A stretch of DNA of 64,000 nt, from positions 186,001-250,000 of the forward strand of contig NZ_JAHHZF010000007.1 of the NCBI RefSeq assembly GCF_018729455.1. Direction: 5' to 3'. Position 1 is the stretch's first letter; each line of letters opens with the position of its first letter. Origin of the DNA: Prosthecodimorpha staleyi (GTDB lineage Bacteria; Pseudomonadota; Alphaproteobacteria; Rhizobiales; Ancalomicrobiaceae). A program made the position numbers and the translations under genes. The notes below the pieces were generated by a model that worked only from the letters and a program-made list of their open reading frames with translations, had not been told where the DNA came from and did no database searches. Shown in pieces: positions 41,672 through 50,582 of this stretch.

Positions 41672-41989
41672 GGCGAGCCGTCGCGACAGCCGTCGTCGCC
41701 ACGGTCGGCTCTTTCGCCGCATACCCGCCTGATTGGGCGAGGAAGGCGGAGTTCGACCGTCGGTCCAAGCAGTGATCGCCTTTATCGTCATTCCCGTCGA
41801 CCAGCCGCTCGCTCTGCCAATGGAGTGGCGGTCGCATGGCGCCCTTCTCGGGTTCCGATCCCGGCGGGCTGCTGCGGTCCCGCCCAGCCCCGGAAGATCG
41901 AATCGCGTGAGGGCCGGCCGCAAAGGATCGGGCACATCATTGGCCGCCCGAACGCCGACACTCGATCTGCGCCCGAGCGCTCTCGACGG

Positions 41990-42126
41990 CCGAACGGCTC
42001 CCCTACGGTCTGGATCGCCCTCCATCGCCGCGGCACCACCATGAAGGTTTCGGTGATGTCATCGTCGAGCCTGCGCAGACGGGAATTGCCGAAGCCTGAG
42101 CCGGCGGTCGGTTGGGCCTTTGGCAC
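41990..42126 (-). pseudogene. Degenerate IS66-type transposase fragment
   Basis: About 35 residues, SRLRRLDDDITETFMVVPRRWRAIQTVGEPF, fit the TnpC transposase of IS66-type elements, where the pattern is GRLRRLGEDVTE-L-VVPRRWKVIQTVREKF followed by a CxxC. Homology stops after EPF, the expected cysteines are lost and the frame runs into unrelated sequence, so this is a scar and not a working gene. It lies between rpsA and the copper cluster. The surrounding stretch, about 41700-42336, contains no intact gene. Confidence 0.7.
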
Positions 42127-42336
42127 TCCGGTGAAGAAGCTGACTCATAGCGTGTCCTCTCCGACGGGGACAACGATACGCCATCACACCGTGGGTCTGA
42201 ACACTCAGACAACGTAAGGTGTCGAGGAGACAGCAGGGATGATGGTTCCCCTAAATTCAGGAAACTTCGCCGAACCCGGGAGGTTTCGTCCTTCTGGAGG
42301 CCGAATTCATTATGGCCATTTCGTCTCACGGCCGCT

Positions 42337-42618
42337 CTACTTCGATTTTTCAATCGTCGTTACCGTCAGTGCACCATTCATCCGCTCAATGTTGAATTTT
42401 ACCTTGTCGCCGGCCTTCACCTTGGTCAGAAAGGCCGTGTCGGCCACCTGGAAGACCATGGTCATTGCCGGCATATCGAGGGCCTTGATCTCACCGTGCT
42501 TGATCGTGAGCTTCTTCGCCGAAGCGTCGACCTTGGTGACCTGACCGTCGACGGGATCGGCGGCGAAGGCGGGAACGGCGGTACAGAGTACAGTCAGGAA
42601 TGCGATCGTCTTGTACAT
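42337..42618 (-). CDS. CusF-like periplasmic copper-binding protein
   Basis: A 93-residue precursor with a signal peptide (about 1-19, ending AFAA) and a small beta-barrel: DGQVTKVDASAKKLTIKHGEIKALDMPAMTMVFQVAD, in which the DMPAMTMVF segment supplies the methionines that bind Cu(I)/Ag(I) in CusF-type proteins. It is last in the copper cluster, ten bases after the cupredoxin gene. Base composition is lower in GC than the surrounding chromosome. Confidence 0.9.
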   Translation of the reverse strand: MYKTIAFLTVLCTAVPAFAADPVDGQVTKVDASAKKLTIKHGEIKALDMPAMTMVFQVADTAFLTKVKAGDKVKFNIERMNGALTVTTIEKSK

Positions 42619-42627
42619 GACAGGTCC

Positions 42628-43134
42628 TCAGCGGTTGGTGAGCTTCTGCTTGATGGGCAACACGACCAGCGTTCCCTTCATGCCGGCCTCGTAGTGTCCG
42701 GGACGCAGACAGGCGAATTCGAACGTGCCGGGCTTGGAGAACATCCAAACCAATTCGTTGCGATCTCCGATTTTCAACGACTTTCCGTTCGGATCGTCGT
42801 GTTCCATCTCCGGAAATTTCTGCATTAACGCAGCATGTTTCTGATTGTCCTCGACAGTACCGAGCATGAACTCGTGGTCGAGCTGGCCGGCATTGATGAG
42901 CTTGAAGCGGACGCGCTCGCCTTGGCGCACCTCGATGCGGTCGGGCAGAAAGGTCATGCGGCCGTCCACTTCTTTCATGCTCACTTCGACGATGCGGGCG
43001 GGCTTTTTGGGGTTGCCCGGTTCACCAAAGGCGAAGCCGTCGTGGGTGTGACCAGGCACACCTGCCCCGGCCCAGGCGGTAGCGGGCGCGACGGCGAGCG
43101 CGAGCACAAGGACGACGGCTGTCTGAAATCTCAT
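42628..43134 (-). CDS. Cupredoxin-domain copper-binding protein
   Basis: A 168-residue exported protein (signal about 1-22). The C-terminal half is a cupredoxin with type-1 copper ligands: a His in LDHEFMLG and the Cys-His-Met set in FACLRPGHYEAGM. A His-containing N-terminal stretch (GHTHDGFAFGEPGNP) precedes it. Such proteins often accompany multicopper oxidases in resistance clusters. GAGGAGA precedes the ATG; the oxidase gene ends 11 bases upstream. Confidence 0.9.
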   Translation of the reverse strand: MRFQTAVVLVLALAVAPATAWAGAGVPGHTHDGFAFGEPGNPKKPARIVEVSMKEVDGRMTFLPDRIEVRQGERVRFKLINAGQLDHEFMLGTVEDNQKHAALMQKFPEMEHDDPNGKSLKIGDRNELVWMFSKPGTFEFACLRPGHYEAGMKGTLVVLPIKQKLTNR

Positions 43135-43145
43135 GCGGTGTCTCC

Positions 43146-44549
43146 TCAATGTCCGGAATGTTTGGAACGACCCTTGCCGGGCTTGACCACGGTCACCTCC
43201 GCGCTCTTGCCCGGGATGACCTTGGCGGGCAGAGCTTCGGTCGCGGCCTTTTCTTCGCCCTTCCACTCATAGGCGACCGTGCCTGGCGGGTGGCGATACC
43301 AACCGGGGTCCTTGTAGTCGTCGCGGGCGAGGCCTTCGCGCACCTTCACGACCGAGAACATTCCGCCCATTTCGACGGGCCCGAACTGCGCGAAGCCGGT
43401 CATCATCGGCAACGTGTTGTCGGGCAGCGGCATTTCCATTTCGCCCATTTCCGCCATGCCGTTCGAGCCCATCGGCATATAGTCGGGCACGAGCTTGCGG
43501 ATCGTCTTGGCGACATCTTTCTTGTCGACGCCGATCCAGGTTTTCACATCGTGGCCCATGGCGTTCATCGTGTGATGCGACTTGTGGCAGTGGATTGCCC
43601 AATCGCCCGGTTCGTCCGCCACGAATTCGTAGGCCCGCATGGCGCCGACCGGGATGTCGATGGTGACTTCCGGCCAGCGCGCCTCGGGCCTGACCCACCC
43701 CCCATCCGTGCAGGTCACCTCGAAATGGTAGCCGTGCATGTGGATCGGATGGTTGGTCATGGTCAGGTTGCCGACGCGCACGCGCACCCGGTCACCCTTG
43801 GCGCAGACCAGATGGTCGATTCCAGGGAACGCGCGGCTGTTCCAAGTCCACAGATTGAAGTCGGTCATGGTGTTGACCTTGGGTACATAGCTTCCCGGCT
43901 CAATATCGTAGGCGTTGAGCAGGAAGACGAAGTCCCGGTCGACCGGCATGAAGGCCGGATTCTTGGGGTGGACCACGAAGAAGCCCATCATGCCCATCGC
44001 CATCTGCACCATTTCGTCGGCATGCGGGTGATACATGAAGGTGCCGGACTTCTTCAGCTGAAACTCGTAGACGAAGGTCTTCCCGGGCTTGATATGTGGC
44101 TGGGTCAACCCCCCGACACCATCCATGCCGCAAGGCAGCAACTGGCCGTGCCAGTGCACGGTCGTGTGCTCCGGCAGCTTGTTGGTCACGAAGATCCGCA
44201 CCTTGTCGCCCTCGACCGCCTCGATGGTCGGACCGGGGGACTGGCCGTTGTAGCCCCAGAGGTGGGCGACCATTCCGGGCGCGATCTCGCGTACGACCGG
44301 TTCGGCGACGAGATGGAATTCCTTCCAGTCGCCGTTCTGCCGCCACGGCAGGGTCCAGCCGTTCAAGGTCACGACCGGCTGGTAGTCGGGACCGCCGGCA
44401 GGCTTCAGTGGCGGCTGCATCGTCGGCTCGGTCATCACCGGAGCTTCCGGGATCGATGCGGCCTGGACGCGGCCGGAGACTGCGGAAGCTCCGATCAGCG
44501 CAGCGGCGGCGCCGCCGGCGCCGAGCAGGGAGCGACGGGAAACGGTCAT
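43146..44549 (-). CDS. Multicopper oxidase, Tat-exported (copper detoxification)
   Basis: Periplasmic oxidase likely to turn Cu(I) into less toxic Cu(II). The 467-residue precursor has a twin-arginine signal (SRRSLLGAGGAAAALIG, residues 4-20). Copper ligands are visible as HWHG, YHPHADEM, NHPIHMHG and HCHKSHHTMNAMG; the last supplies both trinuclear and type-1 ligands. A Met/Glu-rich stretch near the C-terminus (MPMGSNGMAEMGEMEMPL) may bind copper. AAGGAGA precedes ATG 44549. It sits between a TolC-family gene and the cupredoxin gene. Confidence 0.93.
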   Translation of the reverse strand: MTVSRRSLLGAGGAAAALIGASAVSGRVQAASIPEAPVMTEPTMQPPLKPAGGPDYQPVVTLNGWTLPWRQNGDWKEFHLVAEPVVREIAPGMVAHLWGYNGQSPGPTIEAVEGDKVRIFVTNKLPEHTTVHWHGQLLPCGMDGVGGLTQPHIKPGKTFVYEFQLKKSGTFMYHPHADEMVQMAMGMMGFFVVHPKNPAFMPVDRDFVFLLNAYDIEPGSYVPKVNTMTDFNLWTWNSRAFPGIDHLVCAKGDRVRVRVGNLTMTNHPIHMHGYHFEVTCTDGGWVRPEARWPEVTIDIPVGAMRAYEFVADEPGDWAIHCHKSHHTMNAMGHDVKTWIGVDKKDVAKTIRKLVPDYMPMGSNGMAEMGEMEMPLPDNTLPMMTGFAQFGPVEMGGMFSVVKVREGLARDDYKDPGWYRHPPGTVAYEWKGEEKAATEALPAKVIPGKSAEVTVVKPGKGRSKHSGH

Positions 44550-44562
44550 CGGCGGTCTCCTT

Positions 44563-45984
44563 TCAATGGCCTGCGCCGCCGGCCCCGGCCGGTGCGGCGG
44601 CAGCTGCGACCAAGGGGCCGGACCCGCTCCCGCCGCCGACCAGGGCGGTTTCGAAATCGACGGCAGCGAGCAGAAAATCGCGTCGCGCTTCGATTGCACC
44701 GACGTTCGAGGCCGCGCTTTCGCGGGCAGTGGTGAGAAGCGTGAACACGTCCTTGAGCATCCCGTTATATTCGAGGACTGCTTGCTCGCTGACGATCCGC
44801 CGCAACGGCAGGATGCGGTTCTGGAACTGGCGGGCGATATCGTAGGTCGCCCGATAGGCCACATAGCCGGTGCGGACCTCGGAGCGGATGGCGACCGCTT
44901 TCTCGATCAGGCGGTTGACTGCCTGCATGTAGGTCTCGCGCGCCTTGCGCACCCCCGTCTCGCCGAGGTCGAAAATCGGGACGCGGACTTCCAGTTCGAG
45001 GCCGCGCCTGCGGGTACGGCTCGTTTCCCGTCCGTCCTTCTCCCACTCGGTGCTGGAGATGCCGGCCAATTCGACCGCAGAGACGTACCGCGTCGCCTCG
45101 GTGAGGCCGAGCGAAGCGGCGAGAGCGTCAAGTTCGAGCCGGTCGGCAATCAAGTCGACCCGTCGCAGAATGGCCTGCGTCTCGAAATCACCTGCGCTGC
45201 GCACCGACTTCGGCAGCGACGGCAGGCGCGTCGGAATTCGATAGCCAAGATCGCCCCCCCACAGGCCGAGCTGACGCGTCAGCGCTTCCCGGTCGATCGT
45301 CGCCTTGAGGCGCGCCCGGGCGAGATCGTTCGAGACCTCGGCGTGGAAGGCCGCGGCGCGGGCCTGATCAAGCTTCGTCGCCGTGCCGGCCGCGCCGAGC
45401 TTGCGGGTCAGTTCCGCTGCCGCCTCGGCGGAGAGCCGGGCTTGCTCCAGAAAGCCGACGGTCTCGGCCGACGCCACTGCGCGGATCCAGGCGCGCCGTG
45501 TCTCGGCCGCGGTTCGGAACGTGGCCTGGATCGCACGGTAGCCCGCCGCTTCGAATCGATCCCGGCCGATTTCGCTCCGCTTCTGCAGCGTGGCCAGCGA
45601 GAGGAGATCGGCAACCAGCCGACGCTCGATCTCCAGGATGCCATCGCCGACGAGTCGCTCGATCGAGAGGGTCGGACTTTCGGGCAGCGTGGCGGCGACA
45701 TAGTCGGTCTCCGCAATGCCCAACGCGTTGTAGTCCGCCTGCAGGCCGCGATTGTTGAGGAGCGCGACCTGAACCGCATCGCCAAGTCCAATCGGCTTGG
45801 CCAGCTTGGCCCGGACCCGATCGCGCACCACGGCAGCGGTTTCCGACCCGTCGATCTTGACGACGTCCTGCTTCAGGTCGGCCGACGCGGCGGCGACGAC
45901 CGGGGTCATGCCGCCGTCCTCCGTGAAACTCGCGCAGCCGCCAAGGATCGCCGCTGCGAAGAGGAGGGAGAGCACCGTCTTCAT
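44563..45984 (-). CDS. TolC-family outer-membrane lipoprotein
   Basis: A 473-residue outer-membrane efflux-type protein. The N-terminus has a lipobox (LGGCAS), so it is anchored as a lipoprotein. The body repeats long amphipathic helices typical of TolC (AVQVALLNNRGLQADYNALGIAETDYV and RRVDLIADRLELDALAASLGL) and ends in a Gly/Ala-rich tail. It may export copper or a copper chaperone, but no inner-membrane pump gene is in the cluster. It overlaps the small lipoprotein gene by four bases. Confidence 0.9.
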   Translation of the reverse strand: MKTVLSLLFAAAILGGCASFTEDGGMTPVVAAASADLKQDVVKIDGSETAAVVRDRVRAKLAKPIGLGDAVQVALLNNRGLQADYNALGIAETDYVAATLPESPTLSIERLVGDGILEIERRLVADLLSLATLQKRSEIGRDRFEAAGYRAIQATFRTAAETRRAWIRAVASAETVGFLEQARLSAEAAAELTRKLGAAGTATKLDQARAAAFHAEVSNDLARARLKATIDREALTRQLGLWGGDLGYRIPTRLPSLPKSVRSAGDFETQAILRRVDLIADRLELDALAASLGLTEATRYVSAVELAGISSTEWEKDGRETSRTRRRGLELEVRVPIFDLGETGVRKARETYMQAVNRLIEKAVAIRSEVRTGYVAYRATYDIARQFQNRILPLRRIVSEQAVLEYNGMLKDVFTLLTTARESAASNVGAIEARRDFLLAAVDFETALVGGGSGSGPLVAAAAAPAGAGGAGH

Positions 45985-46202
45985 GGCACTTTGCCTCCCG
46001 GTCGGACGGCATCGTTGCTCGCCTTCCAAGGTTGCGGTTCGACCGGCTCGAAGACGGCCGTGCCGTCAAGGACGGGCCGGTAGGCGACGGGCCGGACTTT
46101 TGCGGCCGGGTCGGCAGGATCGGGCCCGGCTGTGACGACAGGCGCAGGGGATGCGCAGGCGGACAGCCAGAGGGCTGCGCCAAGCGCCAGACAGACTTTC
46201 AT
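45981..46202 (-). CDS. Small lipoprotein in the copper cluster
   Basis: A 73-residue precursor with a signal and lipobox LSACAS, followed by a short Pro-rich mature part (VRPVAYRPVLDGTAVFEPVEPQPWKASNDAVRPGGKVP). No domain is recognised. Its ATGA overlap with the TolC-family gene shows that the two are translated together, and it is the first gene of the tight block running to the CusF-like gene. Confidence 0.75.
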   Translation of the reverse strand: MKVCLALGAALWLSACASPAPVVTAGPDPADPAAKVRPVAYRPVLDGTAVFEPVEPQPWKASNDAVRPGGKVP

Positions 46203-46324
46203 GATGGTCTCGCAGGAGCAGGGCCGCGCAACGGCGCGAGCCGGGGCCGATCACCGAACGGACGGATCGGCTGCGTGAGCAGCCGCACGCGCAGGCCGGG
46301 AGCGTCCCGGCGGCGCCGACATGC

Positions 46325-46723
46325 TCAGGCTCTCGGCGGGCGCTCCAGCAGATCAACCGGGCTGCCCGACCGGACGTCACTTCGCGCGAGGACTTGCAGG
46401 CTGGACGGGGTCGGCGGGGCCGCGAGGTTGAACAGGGGGCCGTCGGCAAGCGCGTGACATGCGGTTCCGCAGCAGGCGCCGTCGTCCGTATGGCTCGAAG
46501 CCGGACAGGGCAGTTCGCCGTGCCCGGCCGCAATCGGCGAGAATGCCCGGTCGGTCGTGTCGATCGCCGAGCCTACGGACCCGCGGATGTCCGCCTGTCG
46601 CTCCGCTGACGCCGGTCTGTGATGGGCATGCCCTGAATCGGCGTACGCCGTCGCGCTGGCCAGGAAGGCCAGCACCAAGGCGGCGAGCATGCCGAAAACC
46701 AGATGGCGAACCGTTCGGACCAT
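46325..46723 (-). CDS. Exported Cys/His-rich protein, probable copper-cluster member
   Basis: A 132-residue protein with an N-terminal hydrophobic signal (residues 6-27, ending ATAYADSG). The mature part starts GHAHHRP and carries a Cys/His motif, CPASSHTDDGACCGTACHAL, that could bind metal. It does not match a family I can name; small His/Cys regulators such as CopL are a remote possibility. An upstream ATG at 46786 is open, but 46723 fits a signal peptide better. It lies 122 bases upstream of the small lipoprotein gene. Confidence 0.65.
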   Translation of the reverse strand: MVRTVRHLVFGMLAALVLAFLASATAYADSGHAHHRPASAERQADIRGSVGSAIDTTDRAFSPIAAGHGELPCPASSHTDDGACCGTACHALADGPLFNLAAPPTPSSLQVLARSDVRSGSPVDLLERPPRA

Positions 46724-46854
46724 ATGCGGGATTATACGTTCGGTTCCCAATTCGGCAAGCCGGTGCATGCAGGCGAGCCGTCGCACCAGCGCGCGAGCGC
46801 GCCGGCGCGGTCAAATCGGCCGGCGGGCCGTGGCCTTCGCTGAATTCCGGTGCG

Positions 46855-47496
46855 TCAGCAGCGCCGTCTGTCGATGATCGCGGTCGCGGCCGCGAAGGCG
46901 CCGTCGCGGTCGAGATGGCTGGTGTCGAGCAGGACCGCATCGGGGGCGGGCTTCAGCGGCGCGGTCTGGCGGCCCGAATCGCGCGCGTCGCGCTCGCGCA
47001 CTTCGGCGAGGATGCGCTCGTAGTCGACCGAGCGGCCCTTGGCGGCCAGTTCGTCGGTGCGTCGCCGGGCGCGCACCTCCGGCGAGGCGGTGACGTAGAT
47101 CTTCACGTCCGCATCCGGACAGATCACGGTGCCGATGTCGCGCCCGTCCAGCACCGCGCCGGGCATGCGGGTGGCGTAGCCGCGCTGGAAGGCCACGAGC
47201 GCCTCGCGCACCGAGGGGTGGACGGCGACGCGCGAGGCGAGTTCGCCGGATTCGCGGCCGCGCAGGCCGGGATGTTTCAGATCCTCCGGATCGAGCGCCT
47301 CGGCGATCTGGCCCGCCAGCACGGCATCGTCCAGGTCGAAGCCGCGATCGGCCATCAGCCGGCCGATGGCGCGGTAGAGCAGGCCGGTATCGAGATAGGG
47401 CAGGCCGTAATGCCCGGCGAGGCGCTCGGCGAGGGTGCCCTTGCCGGCCGCAGCGGGGCCGTCGATGGCGATGACGAAGGGCTTTTCGGTCGGCAT
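46855..47496 (-). CDS. cmk: (d)CMP kinase
   Basis: Phosphorylates CMP and dCMP. The 213-residue protein has the P-loop GPAAAGKGT (residues 14-22), YLDTGLLYRAIG, VLDGRDIGTVICPDADVKIYVTAS and the lid region RRRTDEL. The usual downstream neighbour rpsA is displaced by the copper cluster, whose nearest gene begins 132 bases away. fzlA ends 24 bases upstream on the same strand, so the two are probably co-transcribed. Confidence 0.96.
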   Translation of the reverse strand: MPTEKPFVIAIDGPAAAGKGTLAERLAGHYGLPYLDTGLLYRAIGRLMADRGFDLDDAVLAGQIAEALDPEDLKHPGLRGRESGELASRVAVHPSVREALVAFQRGYATRMPGAVLDGRDIGTVICPDADVKIYVTASPEVRARRRTDELAAKGRSVDYERILAEVRERDARDSGRQTAPLKPAPDAVLLDTSHLDRDGAFAAATAIIDRRRC

Positions 47497-47520
47497 GGGG
47501 CCCGGTTTGGATCGATCAGG

Positions 47521-48213
47521 TCAGAAATCGAGGTCGGCGTAATGCGGCGCGGGCGGGATGGCAAGGATTCTGTCAGCCAGGATCGGCCGGAAGGACGGCC
47601 GCGACTTGATCCGGCTGTACCAGTGGCGGGCCTGCTCGTCGTCGTCCCAGGCGACCTCGCCGAGATAGTCGGCACAGGACAGCGTCGCGGCGGCGGCCAG
47701 ATCCGCGAAGGTCAGCTTCGGCCCGGCCAGCCAGTCGCGGGTACCGGCGAGATAGCCGACATATTTCAGGTGGTGGCGCACATTGGCCCGCGCGGCGCGC
47801 AGCACCGCCGAATCCGGGGCACCGCCGCCGGCCTCGCGCGGCATCTCCAGCTTGTAGATCTTCTCGTTGACCAGATAGCCGGTGACTTCGCCCTCGAACT
47901 TGATCAGGAACCACTCGACCAGCCGGCGCACCTCGGCGCGCACTTCGGCATGGTTCGGCATCAGCCGGCGGTCGGCCATCGCGTAGCCGCGGGTCTCGTC
48001 GATATATTCCATGATCGGCGCAGCGCCGCAGATCGGCGGGCCGCCATTTTCGCTCATCACCGGCAGCGTCCCGGCCGGGTTCATGAGCAGGAACTCGCGG
48101 CGCCGGTCCCAGGGCCGCTCGACGACATATTCGGTCTGAATCCCGTATTCGGCGGCGACCAGACGCACGAAGCGCGATGCGGCCGAAAAGGGATGATGGA
48201 AGACTTTCAGCAT
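47521..48213 (-). CDS. fzlA: FtsZ-localised GST-like protein FzlA
   Basis: A 230-residue glutathione-S-transferase-fold protein. In Caulobacter FzlA binds and curves FtsZ filaments and is needed for constriction. Identification rests on the start LKVFHHPFSAASRFVRL, NPAGTLPV, the helix block LRAARANVRHHLKYVGYLAGTRDWLAG, DYLGEVAWDDD and the highly typical C-terminal tail APHYADLDF that contacts FtsZ. ATG 48213 begins the homology. It lies upstream of cmk and is divergent from uppP. Confidence 0.88.
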   Translation of the reverse strand: MLKVFHHPFSAASRFVRLVAAEYGIQTEYVVERPWDRRREFLLMNPAGTLPVMSENGGPPICGAAPIMEYIDETRGYAMADRRLMPNHAEVRAEVRRLVEWFLIKFEGEVTGYLVNEKIYKLEMPREAGGGAPDSAVLRAARANVRHHLKYVGYLAGTRDWLAGPKLTFADLAAAATLSCADYLGEVAWDDDEQARHWYSRIKSRPSFRPILADRILAIPPAPHYADLDF

Positions 48214-48379
48214 GCGTCGCCGGATCCCGTTTTTCCGTCTGAAACGGACGGTCGCGCCCAGTTCGGGTGCGGGCGCCGGTCGCTTGGCCATTCGGACGGC
48301 GATGCGGTATAGAGCCGCCACAGCCCCCGAACAACCCCGATCGCGCCGGCATCCGCGAATTTAGCCGAGAGGTCATTGC

Positions 48380-49276
48380 ATGAATCTTGATCGCGCCGTC
48401 GAAGCCCTCGTTTTCGGGGCCGTCGAGGGGTTGACCGAGTTCCTGCCGGTCTCTTCGACCGGCCATCTCCTGCTGCTCGGCCATGTTCTCGGGGTCGACG
48501 GGGAGGGGGCGTCCTGGAAGACCTTCGTGGTCCTGATCCAGCTCGGCGCTATCCTGGCCATCCTGCTGGTGTATTTCCGCCGGCTGCTCGGCATCGCGCT
48601 CGCCCTGCCGAGCGATCCGGGCGCGCGCCGCTTCGTCGCCGGCATCCTGATCGCCTTCCTGCCGGCCGCGGCGATCGGCGCCGGTCTGCACAAGTACATC
48701 AAGGAAGTTCTGTTCGAGAGCCCGGTGACGATCTGCATCGCGCTGATCGTCGGCGGCATCATCCTGCTCGCGATCGACCGCATGAAACTCAAGCCGCGCT
48801 ATACCGACATCACCGCCTATCCGATGTCGCTCTACCTGAAGATCGGCTTCTGCCAGTGCCTGGCCATGATTCCCGGGGTGTCGCGCTCCGGCTCGACCAT
48901 CGCGGGGGCGCTGCTGATGGGGACCGACAAGCGCTCGGCGGCGGAGTTCTCGTTCTTTCTGGCCATGCCGACCATGGTCGGCGCCTTCGTGTACGATCTC
49001 TACAAGAACAAGTCGGTGCTCGATTTTGCCGATGCGCAGTATATCGCGCTCGGCTTTGCGGCCGCCTTCGTGGCCGGCCTGATCGTCGTCAAGCTGTTCC
49101 TGGAGATCGTCTCGCGCCGCGGCTTCGCGCCTTTCGCGTGGTGGCGCATCGCCGTCGGTACGCTCGGCCTGATCGCCGTCCTGGCCTTCCCGCAGGGCCA
49201 TCTGCGCAAGTCGGCCGAGATCGCGCCGGCCTACCGGAGCGTGCCCGGCATGCTGGCTCCGGCCGTCAATCTCTGA
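48380..49276 (+). CDS. uppP: Undecaprenyl-diphosphatase UppP (BacA)
   Basis: Multi-span membrane enzyme that recycles the lipid carrier of cell-wall synthesis and gives bacitracin resistance. The 298-residue protein has the two catalytic motifs [14 protein letters not shown] (residues 16-29) and [17 protein letters not shown]. Its length and the roughly eight spans are typical. It is divergent from fzlA, 166 bases apart, and convergent with the NDUFA9-like gene. Confidence 0.96.
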   Translation: MNLDRAVEALVFGAVEGLTEFLPVSSTGHLLLLGHVLGVDGEGASWKTFVVLIQLGAILAILLVYFRRLLGIALALPSDPGARRFVAGILIAFLPAAAIGAGLHKYIKEVLFESPVTICIALIVGGIILLAIDRMKLKPRYTDITAYPMSLYLKIGFCQCLAMIPGVSRSGSTIAGALLMGTDKRSAAEFSFFLAMPTMVGAFVYDLYKNKSVLDFADAQYIALGFAAAFVAGLIVVKLFLEIVSRRGFAPFAWWRIAVGTLGLIAVLAFPQGHLRKSAEIAPAYRSVPGMLAPAVNL

Positions 49277-49301
49277 AGGCTGTCGCGGATCGAAACGCAA
49301 G

Positions 49302-49327
49302 GCGGGCGACCCATCCGGACCGCCCGC
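49302..49327. terminator. Possible two-way terminator between uppP and the NDUFA9-like gene
   Basis: GCGGGCG and CGCCCGC form a 7-bp stem with a 12-base loop between two convergent genes. There is no clear T-run on either side, so it is a weak call. Confidence 0.45.
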
Positions 49328-49357
49328 TGAAATCTTCCGGACGAAGCGCGCAGCCCA

Positions 49358-50338
49358 TCAGGCCGCGCGGCTCTTCGTGAACTGGCCGTGCACACGATAG
49401 GGCCACAGATAGCCGGCCAGCACCGCGGCGAGCGCCTTCGGCTCGATGCCGAGCCCGGCGAGGGTGCGGCCTTGCGCGATCGCCTCTGCCGAAACGACGT
49501 TGTCGTGCTTCAGCATCTCGACCTGGTCGACGGTCAGAAGCGCGCCCGGCAGCGCCTGCAGGATGCGCGCCTGGACATGGGCGAGGCCCCACGGCACCGG
49601 CGCCAGGATGCGGCGGCGGCCGATCGTCTCAAGCATGAGTTCCATGCATTCCTTGAAGCTCTTCACCTCCGGGCCGCCCAGTTCGTAGACGGTCCCGGGT
49701 GTCGCGCGGCCCTCGACGGCGCGCGCCACCGCTTCGGCGACATCGCCGACATAGACCGGCTGGAACTTCGTTTCGCCGCCGCCGATCAGCGGCAGAACGG
49801 GGGAGAGACGGGCGATCGCGGCGAAGCGGTTGAAGAACTGGTCCTCGGGGCCGAAGACGATCGACGGCCGCATCACGATCGCGCCGGGAACCCGCTCGCG
49901 CACCGAGGCTTCGCCGGCGGCCTTGCTGCGGCCGTAGTCGGCCGCGCTGGCCGGGTCGGCGCCGATGGCGGACAGCTGCACCAGGGTGTCGATGCCGGCC
50001 TTGGCGGTGGCCTCGGCAACCACGCGGGCGCCGTTGGCCTGGACGGCCGCGAAGGTCTGGCGACCCGACTCGGCCAGGATGCCGACCAGGTTGACGACCG
50101 CATCGGCGCCCTCGACGGCGCGCTCCACCGACCAGCGGTATTCCGGACGGATATTGGCCTGCACGGCCTGGATCTGGCCGACGACGCCGTAGGGCTGCAG
50201 GTGGCCGGCGAGATCGGGCCGGCGGACCGCCGCGCGCACGCGCCAGCCTCGTTGCGCCAGGGCGCGGACGACATAGCGGCCGAGGAAGCCGGAGCCGCCG
50301 AAGACGGTGGCGAGTTTTCCGTTGAGCGGTGCGGTCAT
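49358..50338 (-). CDS. Complex I NDUFA9 subunit family protein (NAD(P)-binding, epimerase-like)
   Basis: A 326-residue atypical short-chain dehydrogenase. The N-terminus has the nucleotide-binding motif VFGGSGFLGRYV, then YGRSKAAGE, VMRPSIVFGPEDQFFNRFA and FQPVYVGDVAEAV, which together mark the NDUFA9-like branch. The mitochondrial member is a subunit of complex I; the bacterial role is not established. ATG 50338 begins the homology. The gene is commonly next to uppP in alphaproteobacteria. Confidence 0.9.
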   Translation of the reverse strand: MTAPLNGKLATVFGGSGFLGRYVVRALAQRGWRVRAAVRRPDLAGHLQPYGVVGQIQAVQANIRPEYRWSVERAVEGADAVVNLVGILAESGRQTFAAVQANGARVVAEATAKAGIDTLVQLSAIGADPASAADYGRSKAAGEASVRERVPGAIVMRPSIVFGPEDQFFNRFAAIARLSPVLPLIGGGETKFQPVYVGDVAEAVARAVEGRATPGTVYELGGPEVKSFKECMELMLETIGRRRILAPVPWGLAHVQARILQALPGALLTVDQVEMLKHDNVVSAEAIAQGRTLAGLGIEPKALAAVLAGYLWPYRVHGQFTKSRAA

Positions 50339-50518
50339 GGCGGGTCCCGGATTGGGCCTTGCCGCAAGCCGGAGCCCGCAGCGGGCTCTTCGCTGCGGCG
50401 CAGCGCGGGGTCTGAACGCTGGGTTCATACCGGCTCGGCGCCCGGCTGTGAAGGGCGGGAACGACCGGACCGGCTAGGCCTTTCGCCGGCCGTCGTCCTG
50501 CCCGGGCCGTGCCGTCCC

Positions 50519-50556
50519 GGAAAACGAAGCGGGCGCCCGGTTTCCCGGACACCCGC
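50519..50556 (-). terminator. Rho-independent terminator after the trypsin-like protease gene
   Basis: On the minus strand a 12-bp stem (GCGGGTGTCCGG with CCGGGCGCCCGC, two G-U pairs) around a GAAA tetraloop is followed by TTCGTTTTCC. It lies 27 bases past the protease stop. Confidence 0.88.
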
Positions 50557-50582
50557 GGATCGGTGCGAAGGTCACGGCCGCC

